64,000 bases of DNA, taken from contig NZ_VDGT01000015.1 of the NCBI RefSeq assembly GCF_006335015.1, forward strand, positions 62,001 through 126,000. The letters run 5' to 3'. The position numbers were made by a program, and so were the translations under genes. The notes beneath the pieces were generated by a model. The model had not been told where the DNA came from and ran no database searches. It worked only from the letters and a program-made list of their open reading frames with translations. Position 1 is the stretch's first letter. Each line of letters starts with the position of its first letter. Shown here piece by piece: positions 1 through 8,926 of this stretch. The stretch comes from Streptomyces sedi. GTDB lineage: Bacteria > Actinomycetota > Actinomycetes > Streptomycetales > Streptomycetaceae.

Positions 1-351
1 AGCCGGCGGCGCCCCGGCGAGTGGGGCGGGCGGGGCGGGCGGGGCGCCGGTCGTGGGGTCGCCGGTGGCGAGGCGCGTGCGCGCGGGGTCACCGGTAAGG
101 ATGAAACCGGCGGTGGCGGTCGCCCTGCCCGCCGGGCCGGCGCACCTCGCCAACGCGCGGTGTGCCGACGGGTTCGGCGGTCCCGCGCCGCGCGGGGCGG
201 CGGCGCGCTGACGGGCGCGAGACCGCCGGCGCGCGGTTTCCCTGTGTCACCATCTGCCGCGTTCGGCACTCTCGTCGGGCGACTCATCGTCCCTGGGCCG
301 CGCGCGCCCGCTCGCGGCGGCGGCGTCTCACCGGAACTCAGGCGGACCACC
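1..351. other. Intergenic region with G-rich tract
   Basis: No open frame here has convincing protein character. Positions 23-44 hold five G-runs of 3-4 bases separated by single C residues on the + strand, a sequence able to form a G-quadruplex. The rest probably carries the promoter of the downstream glycosyltransferase, but I cannot point to -35/-10 boxes. Confidence 0.4.
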
Positions 352-2325
352 GTGAAGATCACCTTTCTGCTCCACAACGCCTATGGCATCGGGGGCACCA
401 TCCGCTCGGCGGCCAACCTCTCCGCCGCGCTCGTCGAGCGCCACGAGGTCACCGTGGCCAGCCTCTACTGCCACCGCGACACCCCGGGTCTCGACTTCGA
501 CCCGAGGGTGCGACTGCTTGGGCTGATCGACCAGCGCGAGGGGTCGAAGGACCTCGCGCTGCCGGAGGCAGGGCAGCCCAGCCAGCTCTTTCCGGCCTCG
601 GTAGGCGGGGTCTCGGCGCTCACCGACCGACGAATGTCCGACTATCTGACGCACACGGACGCCGACGTGGTGATCAGCACCCGGCCCGTCCTCAACGTCT
701 ACCTCGCCCGTTACGGCGTGCGCGGACGCTATCTGCGGATCGGGCAGGAGCACTCCACCCTCGCGGTCCGCGAGGAGGCCGGGCACCGGGAGCTGCAACT
801 GGCGGCCGTCGCCCAGCTCGACGCGTTCGCCCCCGTCTCCAGCACCGACGCCGCCGCCTACCGTGCGGCGCTGCCGGAGGCCGCCGCGCGGATCCGGCAC
901 ATTCCCAACTCCTCGCCGGCCGCCGCCGTCTCCCGGTCCACCGGCGAGCACAAGCTGGTGGTGACGGCGGGCCGGCTCGTCGCCCAGAAGCGCTACGACG
1001 TGCTGATCGACGCCTTCGCCAGGCTGCGCGAGGACTTCCCCGACTGGGAGTTGCGGATCTACGGACGGGGTCCGCTGCGGGAACCGCTGCTGGAGCAGGT
1101 GGAACGGCTGCACCTCGGCGGGCGGGTGCGGTTGATGGGGGCCGTCGCGCCGATCGACACCGAGTGGGCGAAGGGCGCGATCGGCGCGGTCTCCTCCAGC
1201 TGGGAGTCGTTCGGGCTGACCATCGTCGAGGCGATGGCCTGCGGGCTTCCGGTCGTCTCGCGCGACTGCCCCTACGGGCCGGCCGAGATCATCACTCCGG
1301 GCGAGGACGGGGTGTTGGTGCCGATGGACGAGGGCGACGAGGGGCTGGCCGAGGGGCTGCGCGGGCTGATGGCCGACCCCGCGCTGCGGGCGCGGATGGC
1401 GGAGAACGCGGTGGCCACCGCCGCCCGTTACGAACCGGCCGTGGTCGCCGAGGCGTACGAGGAACTGTTCGCCGCGCGACCGCGCGGCGGAGGACTGCGA
1501 CGGCTGCGCACCAGGTTCCGGCGCGGGCCGGACCGACGGCTGGTGGTCGCCGCCAGCGCGGACGCCCCGGCGCGGCCGGCGGCGCGGTGCGTCGCCGCTC
1601 CGGACGGCCTCTCCCTGGAGCTGACCCCGGCGGAGCCGGGCGACCTGGTGCTGCGGCTGCGCGACGACCCGGAGGGGCGGCAGGTGCGGCTGCCGTTGGA
1701 CCGGGACGGGCGCGGTCGTGTCAGCAGGTCCGAGTACCAGCTGGTGGAGGGGCGTTGGGACGCCTATGTGACCGCGTCGACGGCGGCCAAGGCGCGGCGG
1801 CTGGTCGCGCACCGGGTGGAGGGGGCGCCGCTGGTCGGCTCCGCGCCGGCGGTCGGTGAGCACGGGGTGACCTCGTGGATCCCCTACACCACCAAGGAGG
1901 GGAACCTCACCGTCCGCACCTGGCAGCGGCCGGCCCACGCCGAGGTCGCCGACGTCACCCTGGGCGAGGAGGCCGCGCTGGTGACCGTCACGCCGCACGG
2001 ACCGCCCGCCGAGGCGGGCCTCGCGGTGCGTCAACAGGAGCCCGATGTGCTGGACTTCGCCATCCCGCTGCGGGTGCTGCCCACCGGACGGGTGCTGCTG
2101 ACGATCCCCTACGCGGACGCGGTGCGGGAGCCGCACGGCCGCTGGAGCCTGGTGATCCGCTCGACGGACGGAACGCTCGTGCCGCTGGGCCGGATCGGCG
2201 GCGACACCGTCGACCGTCGACCGACCGACGTCTACTCGCTCGTCAACCGCCCGGAGGGCACCTTCCGGCTTGGCTACACCGGCGAGAACGCCCTCATCCT
2301 GACGACGACTCCCCCCGGGAGGTAG
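352..2325 (+). CDS. Glycosyltransferase family 4 with C-terminal extension
   Basis: GT-B fold glycosyltransferase of about 657 residues. Residues 1-200 form the acceptor domain and start with LLHNAYGIGGT, the GG loop typical of GT4. Residues 200-380 are the nucleotide-sugar domain, with TAGRLVAQKR and the E-x7-E motif (ESFGLTIVEAMACGLPV, near residue 284). The last roughly 250 residues are beta-rich, with no family I recognise. Similar extensions occur on actinobacterial enzymes that glycosylate cell-wall or poly-alcohol polymers, so such a role is an inference. The frame is open further upstream, but protein-like sequence begins at the GTG at 352, so I start there. Donor and acceptor cannot be read from the sequence. 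Confidence 0.85.
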   Translation: MKITFLLHNAYGIGGTIRSAANLSAALVERHEVTVASLYCHRDTPGLDFDPRVRLLGLIDQREGSKDLALPEAGQPSQLFPASVGGVSALTDRRMSDYLTHTDADVVISTRPVLNVYLARYGVRGRYLRIGQEHSTLAVREEAGHRELQLAAVAQLDAFAPVSSTDAAAYRAALPEAAARIRHIPNSSPAAAVSRSTGEHKLVVTAGRLVAQKRYDVLIDAFARLREDFPDWELRIYGRGPLREPLLEQVERLHLGGRVRLMGAVAPIDTEWAKGAIGAVSSSWESFGLTIVEAMACGLPVVSRDCPYGPAEIITPGEDGVLVPMDEGDEGLAEGLRGLMADPALRARMAENAVATAARYEPAVVAEAYEELFAARPRGGGLRRLRTRFRRGPDRRLVVAASADAPARPAARCVAAPDGLSLELTPAEPGDLVLRLRDDPEGRQVRLPLDRDGRGRVSRSEYQLVEGRWDAYVTASTAAKARRLVAHRVEGAPLVGSAPAVGEHGVTSWIPYTTKEGNLTVRTWQRPAHAEVADVTLGEEAALVTVTPHGPPAEAGLAVRQQEPDVLDFAIPLRVLPTGRVLLTIPYADAVREPHGRWSLVIRSTDGTLVPLGRIGGDTVDRRPTDVYSLVNRPEGTFRLGYTGENALILTTTPPGR

Positions 2326-2362
2326 CCGCGCCGGCGGCCCGCCGCCGACCTCGCGCCGGGAA

Positions 2363-2439
2363 CCGGGCCGGGCCGGGAGCCGGGCCGGGCCGGGAGCCGG
2401 GCCGGGCCGGGAGCCGGGCTGGACCGGGAGCCGGGCCGG
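2363..2439. repeat. 17-bp tandem repeat between convergent genes
   Basis: Three perfect copies of CCGGGCCGGGCCGGGAG (2363-2413) are followed by a fourth degenerate copy (2414-2430) and a partial one. The array lies in the short gap between the glycosyltransferase and the convergent hypothetical gene. It is likely to vary in copy number between strains and may act in termination through its strong secondary structure. Confidence 0.85.
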
Positions 2440-2441
2440 CC

Positions 2442-2858
2442 TCAGCGTTCGAGGCCGGGGGGCGTCGGTATCCCGTCGGGCAGGGCGCGACGCACGAGGT
2501 CGCTCGAGCAGCCGTCGCAGAGGGCGGTGATCCACACCTCGCCCCGGCCGCCGCGGAACCGCGGCCGGCCGGGGCCGCCGCATATCTCACAGGTGCGCTC
2601 GGAGGCGGTCTCCGTCGCGTCGGTCAGCTGGGTCGCGAGATCCGCCCACTGACCGTCGAAGTCCCCCTCCTCGTCGAAGCGGTCGGCGACGCACACCCGC
2701 AGGCCGCCGAGGCCGCGCTCGCACTTCTCGATCCGGTAGTCGGGGGCGAGGGCGAGCAGCCGCCAGTGCAGCCGGAGCAGCAGAGCCGCCCAACCGGGCC
2801 CCACCGCCCCGGTCCACGCCGGGAGCTGCCACTCATCGTGGATGACGAGGTCTGCCAT
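2442..2858 (-). CDS. Hypothetical protein with C-terminal zinc-ribbon-like cysteines
   Basis: About 138 residues from the second in-frame ATG (MADLVIHDEW); a longer start six codons upstream is possible. The N-terminal half is rich in Trp and Leu. The C-terminal half has CEICGGPG and, about 22 residues later, CDGC, so the protein has paired CxxC motifs able to bind one zinc. I know similar short proteins in Streptomyces, but no function is established. It is convergent with the glycosyltransferase. Confidence 0.65.
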   Translation of the reverse strand: MADLVIHDEWQLPAWTGAVGPGWAALLLRLHWRLLALAPDYRIEKCERGLGGLRVCVADRFDEEGDFDGQWADLATQLTDATETASERTCEICGGPGRPRFRGGRGEVWITALCDGCSSDLVRRALPDGIPTPPGLER

Positions 2859-3027
2859 GCCCCCATGCTGTCGCATGGGTCTGACAATTCCGCCGCCTCA
2901 GGGCCGCCGACTTCCCGTCAGGCGGCAACTGGCCAAACTCGGTCCTCTCGCTTACGGCTTACGCTTGCCGGTTGATCAAGTTCACGCGATTCGGGACCAC
3001 TTGCCGCACCACTTGCCGCGCGCGGCG

Positions 3028-3642
3028 TCAGGAGGCGAGGCGGTCGCGTCCCGGCCCGACCGCCCGCTCGTGGCAACCGCAGTCGCAGGCCAGATAGATC
3101 ACCGGGATGCCGGCGGGCGGCGGTGGCGCGACCGCCTTCGTACAGAGCCGGTGGGCGCCGGTGTGGCACTCCACCGTGCGGTAGGCGTCCGGCGTCCGGT
3201 GGCCGCTCGCCGTCACCACCTTCAACACGTGGTGGAGCGCCGCCGCTTCGGTCAGGCAGCGACGGCGCGGCGGGATCAACCACCGCACGCAGGGCCCCTC
3301 CGTGCGGTTCGGCGGCGGCACCGTGAGCCGTTCGCCCGTTCCCAGCACCGTGATGCCCGGCAGCCTCCAGAGGTCGGCCGACCCCACCGGGACCAGCCAG
3401 AACATCGCGTGCTCCGCCGGGTGATGGATCACGGGACCGGTCCGCTCGCCGAGCCGGGCTATCGCACGGGCCGACTCCGCCCCGCCTGCGCCGACGACGT
3501 CGAACCACCGGCCGCACGGCAACGGCCTGGGGCCCTGCTCGGCGGTCGGCAGCCACGCGGGAAAGGGAACGTCTCTCTGCACACGACACCTCCGGCGACG
3601 AGTGGCGACTACGACGGGCCACCCGCTACCGAACGTACCCAT
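3028..3642 (-). CDS. Prim-Pol-like domain protein, catalytically incomplete
   Basis: 204 residues. The middle (FDVV, then GPVI, FWLVPVGSADLWRLPG, LGTGERLTVPPP and WLIPP) resembles the C-terminal half of the bifunctional primase/polymerase N-terminal domain found in many actinobacterial proteins. The acidic metal-binding residues of an active archaeo-eukaryotic primase are not visible, so catalysis is unlikely. The C-terminus carries a small Cys cluster (CDCGC), which may bind metal. The family likeness is from memory and should be treated as moderate. The gene lies downstream of an XRE-TPR regulator on the same strand, 229 bp away, so co-transcription is possible. Confidence 0.55.
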   Translation of the reverse strand: MGTFGSGWPVVVATRRRRCRVQRDVPFPAWLPTAEQGPRPLPCGRWFDVVGAGGAESARAIARLGERTGPVIHHPAEHAMFWLVPVGSADLWRLPGITVLGTGERLTVPPPNRTEGPCVRWLIPPRRRCLTEAAALHHVLKVVTASGHRTPDAYRTVECHTGAHRLCTKAVAPPPPAGIPVIYLACDCGCHERAVGPGRDRLAS

Positions 3643-3871
3643 GCAGTCACCCTCGGCATGAGGGGGAGGAATACAAGCAGTTCAACACCCCTGACACCAT
3701 CGGAGCGCAGGGGCGGGAGCACGGGCGCTCATCCCTCGCGCACGCCGGCTCAGTCCGTCGGCCGCCCCCGAACTCCCGCCCGCGCCCCCGGACTTCCGCC
3801 GGCGCCGGGGCGCCCCGCGCCACGCGTTCGGCTCAGAGACCCGGGCTCCGGCCGCTCGGGGGGTCGGCCGC

Positions 3872-5098
3872 TCAGGCGCTCAGATGGAACCGCGCCGACA
3901 TCCGGCGCAGCTGCTCCCGCACCCCGCTCCGCTCGCCGTAGACGATCCTGCGCAACGTCGCCCTGGCGATCGGATGGTTTCTGACCAGCTGGGGAGCGAT
4001 GCGTTCGGCGGCCGACAGCTCGGCCACCGCCAGGTCCCGCTGCCCCGACCAGAGATAGGCGCGCGCCAGATCCATCCGGTAGTGGCCGCGCCGGGACGCG
4101 GGCAGGGCGGCGACGAGCGCCGGGTCGAGCCGTTCGTGACGGCGCAGCGCCTCCTCCTGCCGGCTCAGCTCCAGGGCGACGTTCACGCCGTGAATGCCGA
4201 CGTTGCCGGCGGAGAACGTCAACGAGTGGCGGTCGAAGCCAGGTTCGGGCCCCTTGCCCATCCGGCGCGCCGCCTCGGCGGCCAACTCCAGCCGGTGGTC
4301 CGCCTCCCCGGCGTTCCCCGCCCTGGCCGAGGAGACGGCGGCGCGCAGTTGCAGCGAACCCCACACCCGCAGCGCCGCCGGCTCGCCGCGTTCGTAGGCG
4401 TCGGCGACGCCGCGCAACGCCTTGTCGCCGAGCGCCAACGCGTCGCCCCAGTCGGCCGTGGCCCACATGTCCCAGGCGCGCATCCAGTCGACGACGGCGG
4501 GCAGCAGCGGATCGCCGGAACGCTCGGCGGCCCACGCGCCGCGTTCGGCGGCGAGCGTCACCAGCTCGGGATGGCCCAGGGCGTGGGCCGAGGTGTGGGC
4601 GAACTTGCAGGTCACGGCGTAGACCGCGAACGCCTCCTCGCGCTCGCCGCCGGTGGTCAGCTCCGCCAACGCCCGTGCCTCGCGCAGCAGATCGGGGAGG
4701 CGGTCGAGGATGCCGGTGTTGTCGGCGTCGTCGCGCAGCCGGTGCAGCCCGCGCATGGCCCGCCAGAGTGCCGGGGCGGATCTGGGGGAGCCGTCGAACG
4801 TCGGCGCCAGGTCGTAACGCCGCAGCTCCCGCAGGGTCATCGCCGCCGATACCCGCCACTGGTTCTCCGCGGTGCTGCCGCTGAACGGGCGCTCGATCAG
4901 CTCGTTGGGGTGGATGTGCACCACGCCGGCCAGCGCGTTGATCACGCTCGCCCGGTCCAGCTCGATGTCGCCGCTCTCCACCTTGGAAACCCAGCTCTGC
5001 GTCCGGCGCAGCCGTCCAGCGACATCGGCCTGGGTCAACCCCAGCCGCAGCCGGGCCCGTCGCAGCCGCTGCCCGATGGACTCGCTCTCCTCGGCCAT
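3872..5098 (-). CDS. XRE-family helix-turn-helix regulator with TPR-like domain
   Basis: 408 residues. Residues 8-63 are a lambda-repressor-type helix-turn-helix (RLRRARLRLGLTQADVA then QSWVSKVESG), expected to bind DNA. The remaining 340 residues are Ala/Leu/Arg-rich helical pairs of the tetratricopeptide type, as in Streptomyces regulators that sense a peptide or partner protein. The chosen start, MAEESESIG, is a few residues before the HTH. No target can be deduced. The only gene close downstream on this strand is the Prim-Pol-like protein. Confidence 0.85.
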   Translation of the reverse strand: MAEESESIGQRLRRARLRLGLTQADVAGRLRRTQSWVSKVESGDIELDRASVINALAGVVHIHPNELIERPFSGSTAENQWRVSAAMTLRELRRYDLAPTFDGSPRSAPALWRAMRGLHRLRDDADNTGILDRLPDLLREARALAELTTGGEREEAFAVYAVTCKFAHTSAHALGHPELVTLAAERGAWAAERSGDPLLPAVVDWMRAWDMWATADWGDALALGDKALRGVADAYERGEPAALRVWGSLQLRAAVSSARAGNAGEADHRLELAAEAARRMGKGPEPGFDRHSLTFSAGNVGIHGVNVALELSRQEEALRRHERLDPALVAALPASRRGHYRMDLARAYLWSGQRDLAVAELSAAERIAPQLVRNHPIARATLRRIVYGERSGVREQLRRMSARFHLSA

Positions 5099-5558
5099 CG
5101 CTCACCTCACCACCAAGGCGCCGGGCAGGGCAACGGCCTTGTGTGGAACGGGAGTTGTTAAGGACATCGGGGCTCTCCATGGGGTCGCCGGGCAGCAGCA
5201 CCTCGGACGCTACCCCCGTGCCCCACCCCGTCACCCCTTCCGTTCCCACCCGCGACACCCGTACGAGGCGCCACCCGAACGCCGCCCTCCGCCGGCCTCG
5301 GCGCAGCCCGCGCCGGGCGCGGCCGGACAAGGGGCGTGGTCCCGGCGGGAGGCGGACAGGAAGCGGGCCGCCGCGGCGGCGAAGGGGGCGTCGAAAAGGC
5401 GCGGACGGCCACCGCCGTTCCGCGCCTTTCTCCTCGCGATCGAATCCGCGCACCTTCACGCCGAGACGCTGTCGGAAGTCGTGTCCCCCCGATCTCAACC
5501 CGAAGGTGGGCCCACTCGATCCGGGCGGGAACGATCCGTAACGCGCCGACCGCGCGTG
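5099..5558. other. Gene-free stretch between regulator and small basic protein
   Basis: This stretch is about 460 bp. Open frames here are Arg/Pro-rich reading-frame shadows. The only clear structure is the hairpin at 5395-5429. The part near 5099 should contain the promoter of the XRE-TPR gene. Confidence 0.4.
5395..5429. terminator. Hairpin, probable bidirectional terminator
   Basis: The arms AAAGGCGCGGACGG and CCGTTCCGCGCCTTT pair over 14 bp with one bulge around a 6-nt loop. A-run and T-run ends on opposite sides would suit termination in both directions. It lies downstream of the small gene at 5559-5774. Confidence 0.6.
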
Positions 5559-5774
5559 TCACTCGGAGTGGGTCGCCTCCTGATCGTCGGCGTTCGTCCT
5601 CTCCTCGTCGGCGGGCGACACGACGCCCTTCTTGGCGGCCTTGGCCGCCGCCCTGCGCTGGGCTCGGTTGCCCTCGGGGTCGGGGGTGATCTCGTCCGGC
5701 TCGGTGAGCGGGCGGAAGCCCGGCCGCGCCTGGAGGGGGTTGCCGCGCTTCGGCTGCGGGGCCTTCTTCGCCAT
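5559..5774 (-). CDS. Small basic hypothetical protein, 71 aa
   Basis: Starts MAKKAPQPKRGNPLQ and is strongly charged, with an RAQRRAAAKAAKKG stretch in the middle and an acidic tail (ADEERTNADDQEATHSE). It has no membrane segment or cysteine. Low-complexity proteins of this type are widespread in Streptomyces with unknown function; the basic segment could bind nucleic acid. It lies between a terminator on each side, so it is probably monocistronic. Confidence 0.6.
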   Translation of the reverse strand: MAKKAPQPKRGNPLQARPGFRPLTEPDEITPDPEGNRAQRRAAAKAAKKGVVSPADEERTNADDQEATHSE

Positions 5775-5838
5775 GGTGTGCCTTTCGTCGGACGGTCAAC
5801 CGGCTCAGTCTGCCGCCTGTTTCCGCTGAGCGCCCGTC

Positions 5839-5861
5839 AAAAAACCGGCCCGTGGGGCCGG
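5839..5861 (-). terminator. Intrinsic terminator
   Basis: On the - strand a perfect 7-bp stem (CCGGCCC/GGGCCGG, 3-nt loop) is followed directly by six T residues, a textbook Rho-independent terminator. It acts as a second stop for transcripts of the tRNA gene upstream on this strand. Confidence 0.9.
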
Positions 5862-5871
5862 GCGCACAACG

Positions 5872-5905
5872 CGAAGGGCCCGGCACCTGAGTGCCGGGCC
5901 CTTCG
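5872..5905 (-). terminator. 15-bp perfect hairpin just downstream of tRNA
   Basis: Arms 5872-5886 and 5891-5905 pair perfectly around CTGA. It begins 4 bp beyond the tRNA 3' end on the - strand. Together with the T-tailed hairpin 11 bp further on, it makes a tandem terminator. Confidence 0.8.
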
Positions 5906-5908
5906 AAC

Positions 5909-5985
5909 TGGTAGCGGGGACAGGATTTGAACCTGCGACCTCTGGGTTATGAGCCCAGCGAGCTACCGAGCTGCTCCACCCCGCG
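5909..5985 (-). tRNA. Initiator tRNA-fMet (CAT anticodon)
   Basis: 77-nt cloverleaf with encoded CCA. The first base C faces U72, the mispair at 1:72 that marks initiators. The acceptor stem GCGGGG/CCCCGC is otherwise perfect. The anticodon stem has the three consecutive G:C pairs of initiator tRNAs (TGGG-CTCATAA-CCCA). The T arm is GCAGG-TTCAAAT-CCTGT. A TAAGGT box at 5997-6002 (on the - strand) could be the -10 element. Confidence 0.97.
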
Positions 5986-6051
5986 TCGTGGTCACTACCT
6001 TACGCCATTCCGAGGGGTGCTCGTGCCACCGTTGCCGAGTGGGGCGTCCCG

Positions 6052-7002
6052 TCAGCCGTCGGCGGGGCGCGCCCGGTACACGCCGGGCAGCGGCGGCAGC
6101 CCGGTCACGCTCATCATCAGCGAGTAGATGGTGGTGGTGCCGGCGATGAAGAGGCGGTTCCTCCGGGGGCCGCCAAAGCGGACATTGGCCACCGTCTCGG
6201 GGATCAGCAGCCGCCCCAGCAGGGTGCCGTCGGGGTGGTAGCAGTGCACCCCGCCCTCCATGGCGGCGGCCCACAGCCGACCGGCGTCGTCGAACCGGAT
6301 GTTGTCGAAGTTCCCCGTCGTGCAGCTGGCGAAGACGCCGTCCTCGCTCAGGGTGCCGTCCTCGCCGACGGTGAAGGAGCGAATGTGGTTGGCGATGCTG
6401 TCCGAGACCAGCAGCCGGGACTCGTCGGGGGAGAAGACCAGCCCGTTGGGCCCGCTGAACCCGTCGGCCACCAGCCTGACCTCTCCGCCGTCCGGGTCGA
6501 TCCGGTAGACGTTGCGCCCGCCGATCTCGCTCTCGGCCCGGTGGCCCTCGTAGTCGCTGGCGATGCCGAACTCCGGGTCGGAGAACCAGATCGAGCCGTC
6601 GGAGCGCACCGCCGCGTCGTTCGGGCTGTTGAGCCGCTTGCCCCGGTAGCGGTCGGCGAGGACCGTCACCGAGCCGTCGTGCTCGGTCCTGGTGACCCGG
6701 CGGTTCCCCTGCTCGCAGGTGACCAGCCGGCCCTGGCCGTCCAACGTGTTCCCGTTGGGGTGGCCGGCGGGGGAGCGGAAGACGCCGACCTCTCCCGTCG
6801 TCTCGTCCCACCGCAGCAGCCGGTCGTTCGGGATGTCGCTCCACACCAGGCCGCGGGCCGCCGGGAGATAGACCGGACCCTCGGCCCAACGGGAGCCCCG
6901 GTGCAGCGCCTCCCACTGCCGGTCCCCGTTCGCGCACCTGCCGCTGCGGAAACGCTCGTCCAGGACCTCGTACAGCGCGGCTCGCGCGTTCACCACGGAC
7001 AT
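6052..7002 (-). CDS. SMP-30/gluconolactonase/LRE family protein
   Basis: About 316 residues of six-bladed beta-propeller type. Signature segments are WSDIPNDRLLRWD, HPNGNTLDGQGRLV, LNSPNDAAVRSDGSIWFSDP (metal and substrate loop Asn/Asp) and SGPNGLVFSPDE. Family members are calcium- or zinc-dependent lactonases that open sugar or other lactones; the substrate is unknown. The ATG of MSVVNARAAL is preceded by an AG-rich site, and an alternative start lies 16 codons upstream. It follows an EamA exporter by 64 bp on the same strand and may be co-transcribed. Confidence 0.85.
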   Translation of the reverse strand: MSVVNARAALYEVLDERFRSGRCANGDRQWEALHRGSRWAEGPVYLPAARGLVWSDIPNDRLLRWDETTGEVGVFRSPAGHPNGNTLDGQGRLVTCEQGNRRVTRTEHDGSVTVLADRYRGKRLNSPNDAAVRSDGSIWFSDPEFGIASDYEGHRAESEIGGRNVYRIDPDGGEVRLVADGFSGPNGLVFSPDESRLLVSDSIANHIRSFTVGEDGTLSEDGVFASCTTGNFDNIRFDDAGRLWAAAMEGGVHCYHPDGTLLGRLLIPETVANVRFGGPRRNRLFIAGTTTIYSLMMSVTGLPPLPGVYRARPADG

Positions 7003-7066
7003 CTCTTCACCTGGTCCTCGGTCGTGTGATCTCGGGCTCTCCTCTCTCATCAGATCATTGGACGGC

Positions 7067-8062
7067 TCAGGGGACGACCGTGGTCCGGGCGCCAGGCGCG
7101 CCCGTCCCCTCCCGTCCGGGGGGCTGAGGTGGCGCCGACTCCCGGGCGGCGCGCGGGCGTTGACTCGCGCGCTGCCCCCAGAGGACCCCGAGGAGCACCA
7201 GCACCAGCCCGAGCAGCTGCCAGCCCGTGAGCGACTGCCCCAGCACCACCAGCCCGGCGCAGCTCGCGACCACCGGGTTGGCCAGCCCGAGGAAGGACAT
7301 CGACGAGGCCGGCAGCCGCTCTATCCCCCGGAACCACAGGGCATAGGCGAGGACCGTGCCTATCAGCCCGAGATAGACGTACCCGGCGACATGGCCGGCC
7401 GTCGGCGCCGGCGGCGCGCCCTCGACCAGCAGCGCCAGCGGCGCCAGCACCAGGCCGCCGACCGTCAGCTGCCAGCCGGTCAGGGCCAGCAGCGAGACTC
7501 CCGGTGGGCGCCCCCAGCGCTTCGCGCACACCACCGCCAGCGCCATCAGCGTCGTGGCCGCGAGCATCGCCGCCATCCCCGTGGCATCCAGCGCCGCGTC
7601 GGCGCGCAGCACCAGCAGGGCCACGCCGGAGAGCCCGAGCAGCGCCGCGAGCAGCGTCCCCGGCCCCGGCCGGGCCCGCAGCACCACCACGCCCAGCCCG
7701 GCCACCAACAGCGGGGAGAGCGCCCCGACGGTGGAGGCGACGCCGCCGGGCAGGCGGTAGGCGCCGTAGAAGAGAAGCGGGAAGAACGCCCCGAAGTTGA
7801 GCAGCCCGAGCACCGTCGCGCGCATCCACCAACTGCCCTGCGGGAGGCGGCGGGTGAACGCCAGCAGCAGCAGGCCGGCCGGCAGCGCGCGCAGGGCGGA
7901 GACCGCCAGCGGGCGGTCCGGGGGCAGCAGCTCCGTCGTCGTGACATAGGTGGTGCCCCAGGCGGCCGGGCCGACCGCGGCCAGGGCCGCCACGGCCCAG
8001 GGCCGGTCCACCAGCCGGCGCAGCCGTCCGTCGTCCCGCTCCCGACCACCGATGACACCCAT
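7067..8062 (-). CDS. EamA/DMT family transporter
   Basis: 331 residues with about ten hydrophobic segments in two homologous halves, as in drug/metabolite exporters of the EamA family. Recognisable pieces are PAAWGTTYVTTTELLPPDRPL in the first helix pair and GTVLAYALWFRGIERLPAS in the second half. Proteins of this group export amino acids, metabolites or drugs across the cytoplasmic membrane. I start at MGVIGGRERDD; the open frame runs further upstream into the divergent promoter. It is divergent from a MarR regulator, its probable controller. Confidence 0.88.
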   Translation of the reverse strand: MGVIGGRERDDGRLRRLVDRPWAVAALAAVGPAAWGTTYVTTTELLPPDRPLAVSALRALPAGLLLLAFTRRLPQGSWWMRATVLGLLNFGAFFPLLFYGAYRLPGGVASTVGALSPLLVAGLGVVVLRARPGPGTLLAALLGLSGVALLVLRADAALDATGMAAMLAATTLMALAVVCAKRWGRPPGVSLLALTGWQLTVGGLVLAPLALLVEGAPPAPTAGHVAGYVYLGLIGTVLAYALWFRGIERLPASSMSFLGLANPVVASCAGLVVLGQSLTGWQLLGLVLVLLGVLWGQRASQRPRAARESAPPQPPGREGTGAPGARTTVVP

Positions 8063-8265
8063 CCGCGCACCCCCGCTCCCGGCCCCGCGGGGCCTCGCTC
8101 GCGCTGATCTCTCAACGCCGTATCTCTCAACGCTGAAATAACTTCGAGTATTCTGACATACCCTCTTGCTCACGGCAAGTAGCTGAAGGTTAAGATAGTC
8201 GGCGTCGGGCGGAGACCACCTCCCGATCCGTCCGCCCCTCACCGCACCAGAAGGACCGGAGAGCC

Positions 8266-8811
8266 ATGAACGACAGCGCGGCGCCCCCAGGGGTCGAAGC
8301 CCCCGCCGAGACCGACGCCGTGGATCAGCTGACCGCCCAGTGGGCGCGCGAGCGTCCCGACCTCGACGACCTGACGGCCATGGCCCTGATCGGCCGGATC
8401 AACCGCGCCTCAAGTCTGCTGCTCAAGCGGATGAAGCCGGTCTTCACCGCCCACGGCCTGGAGAACGCGGAGTTCGACGTGCTGGCTACCCTGCGGCGGG
8501 CCGGCGCCCCCCACGAGCTGACGCCGAGCGAGCTGGTGCTCTCCTCGATGGTCACCTCGGGCGCCGTCACCAACCGGCTGGACCGGCTGGAGCGCAAGGG
8601 CCTGGTCGAGCGCCGGCCCGATCCCGGGGACCGCCGCGCGGTCCGGGTGCGGCTGACCTCGCCGGGCCTGGACCTGGTGGACCGCACGGTGATGGCCCAT
8701 GTGGCCAACGAGGAGCGGATACTGGCCGCGCTTCCCGCGGCCGACCAGCGGTTGCTGAGCGACGCGCTGCGCCGGCTGCTGGTCGCGCTCGGCGACACGA
8801 GGCTCGGATGA
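8266..8811 (+). CDS. MarR family transcriptional regulator
   Basis: 181 residues. The winged helix covers roughly residues 45-125: [48 protein letters not shown] is the recognition helix plus the wing with the conserved D-x-R-R motif. MarR proteins usually repress themselves and a neighbouring gene and are released by small ligands. Here the divergent EamA exporter (200 bp away) is the natural target. A flavoenzyme gene follows 115 bp downstream. Confidence 0.93.
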   Translation: MNDSAAPPGVEAPAETDAVDQLTAQWARERPDLDDLTAMALIGRINRASSLLLKRMKPVFTAHGLENAEFDVLATLRRAGAPHELTPSELVLSSMVTSGAVTNRLDRLERKGLVERRPDPGDRRAVRVRLTSPGLDLVDRTVMAHVANEERILAALPAADQRLLSDALRRLLVALGDTRLG

Positions 8812-8926
8812 GCCCCTGCCCGCGCCGGTGCGGCTCCGGCGCGCGACGGCAAGCGGACCGGGGCCCCTCAGTCCGCCGTTCCGGTCAGTCCGCCGTTCCA
8901 GCCCACCGTTCGAAGGAGGAGAAGGC

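Noticed and set aside
2294-2590. Repetitive Pro/Ala/Arg frame across the 17-bp array
   Set aside because: Produced by translating the tandem repeat; it overlaps the better-supported gene at 2442-2858.
5143-5541. 132-codon Arg/Pro-rich frame in the 5.1-5.5 kb gap
   Set aside because: No ribosome site, no domain, and the frame runs through a strong hairpin. Composition is that of noncoding GC-rich DNA.
5872-5905. GGCACCTGAGTGCC in this hairpin as a third copy of the aceA-region palindrome
   Set aside because: The loop is one base longer and the hairpin sits directly behind the tRNA, where a terminator is expected. Similarity is likely coincidental.
8137-8152. AATAACTTCGAGTATT as MarR operator
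   Set aside because: Only 4-bp outer arms pair, with a bulge needed for the inner bases. Suggestive given the divergent EamA/MarR genes, but too weak to list as a feature.
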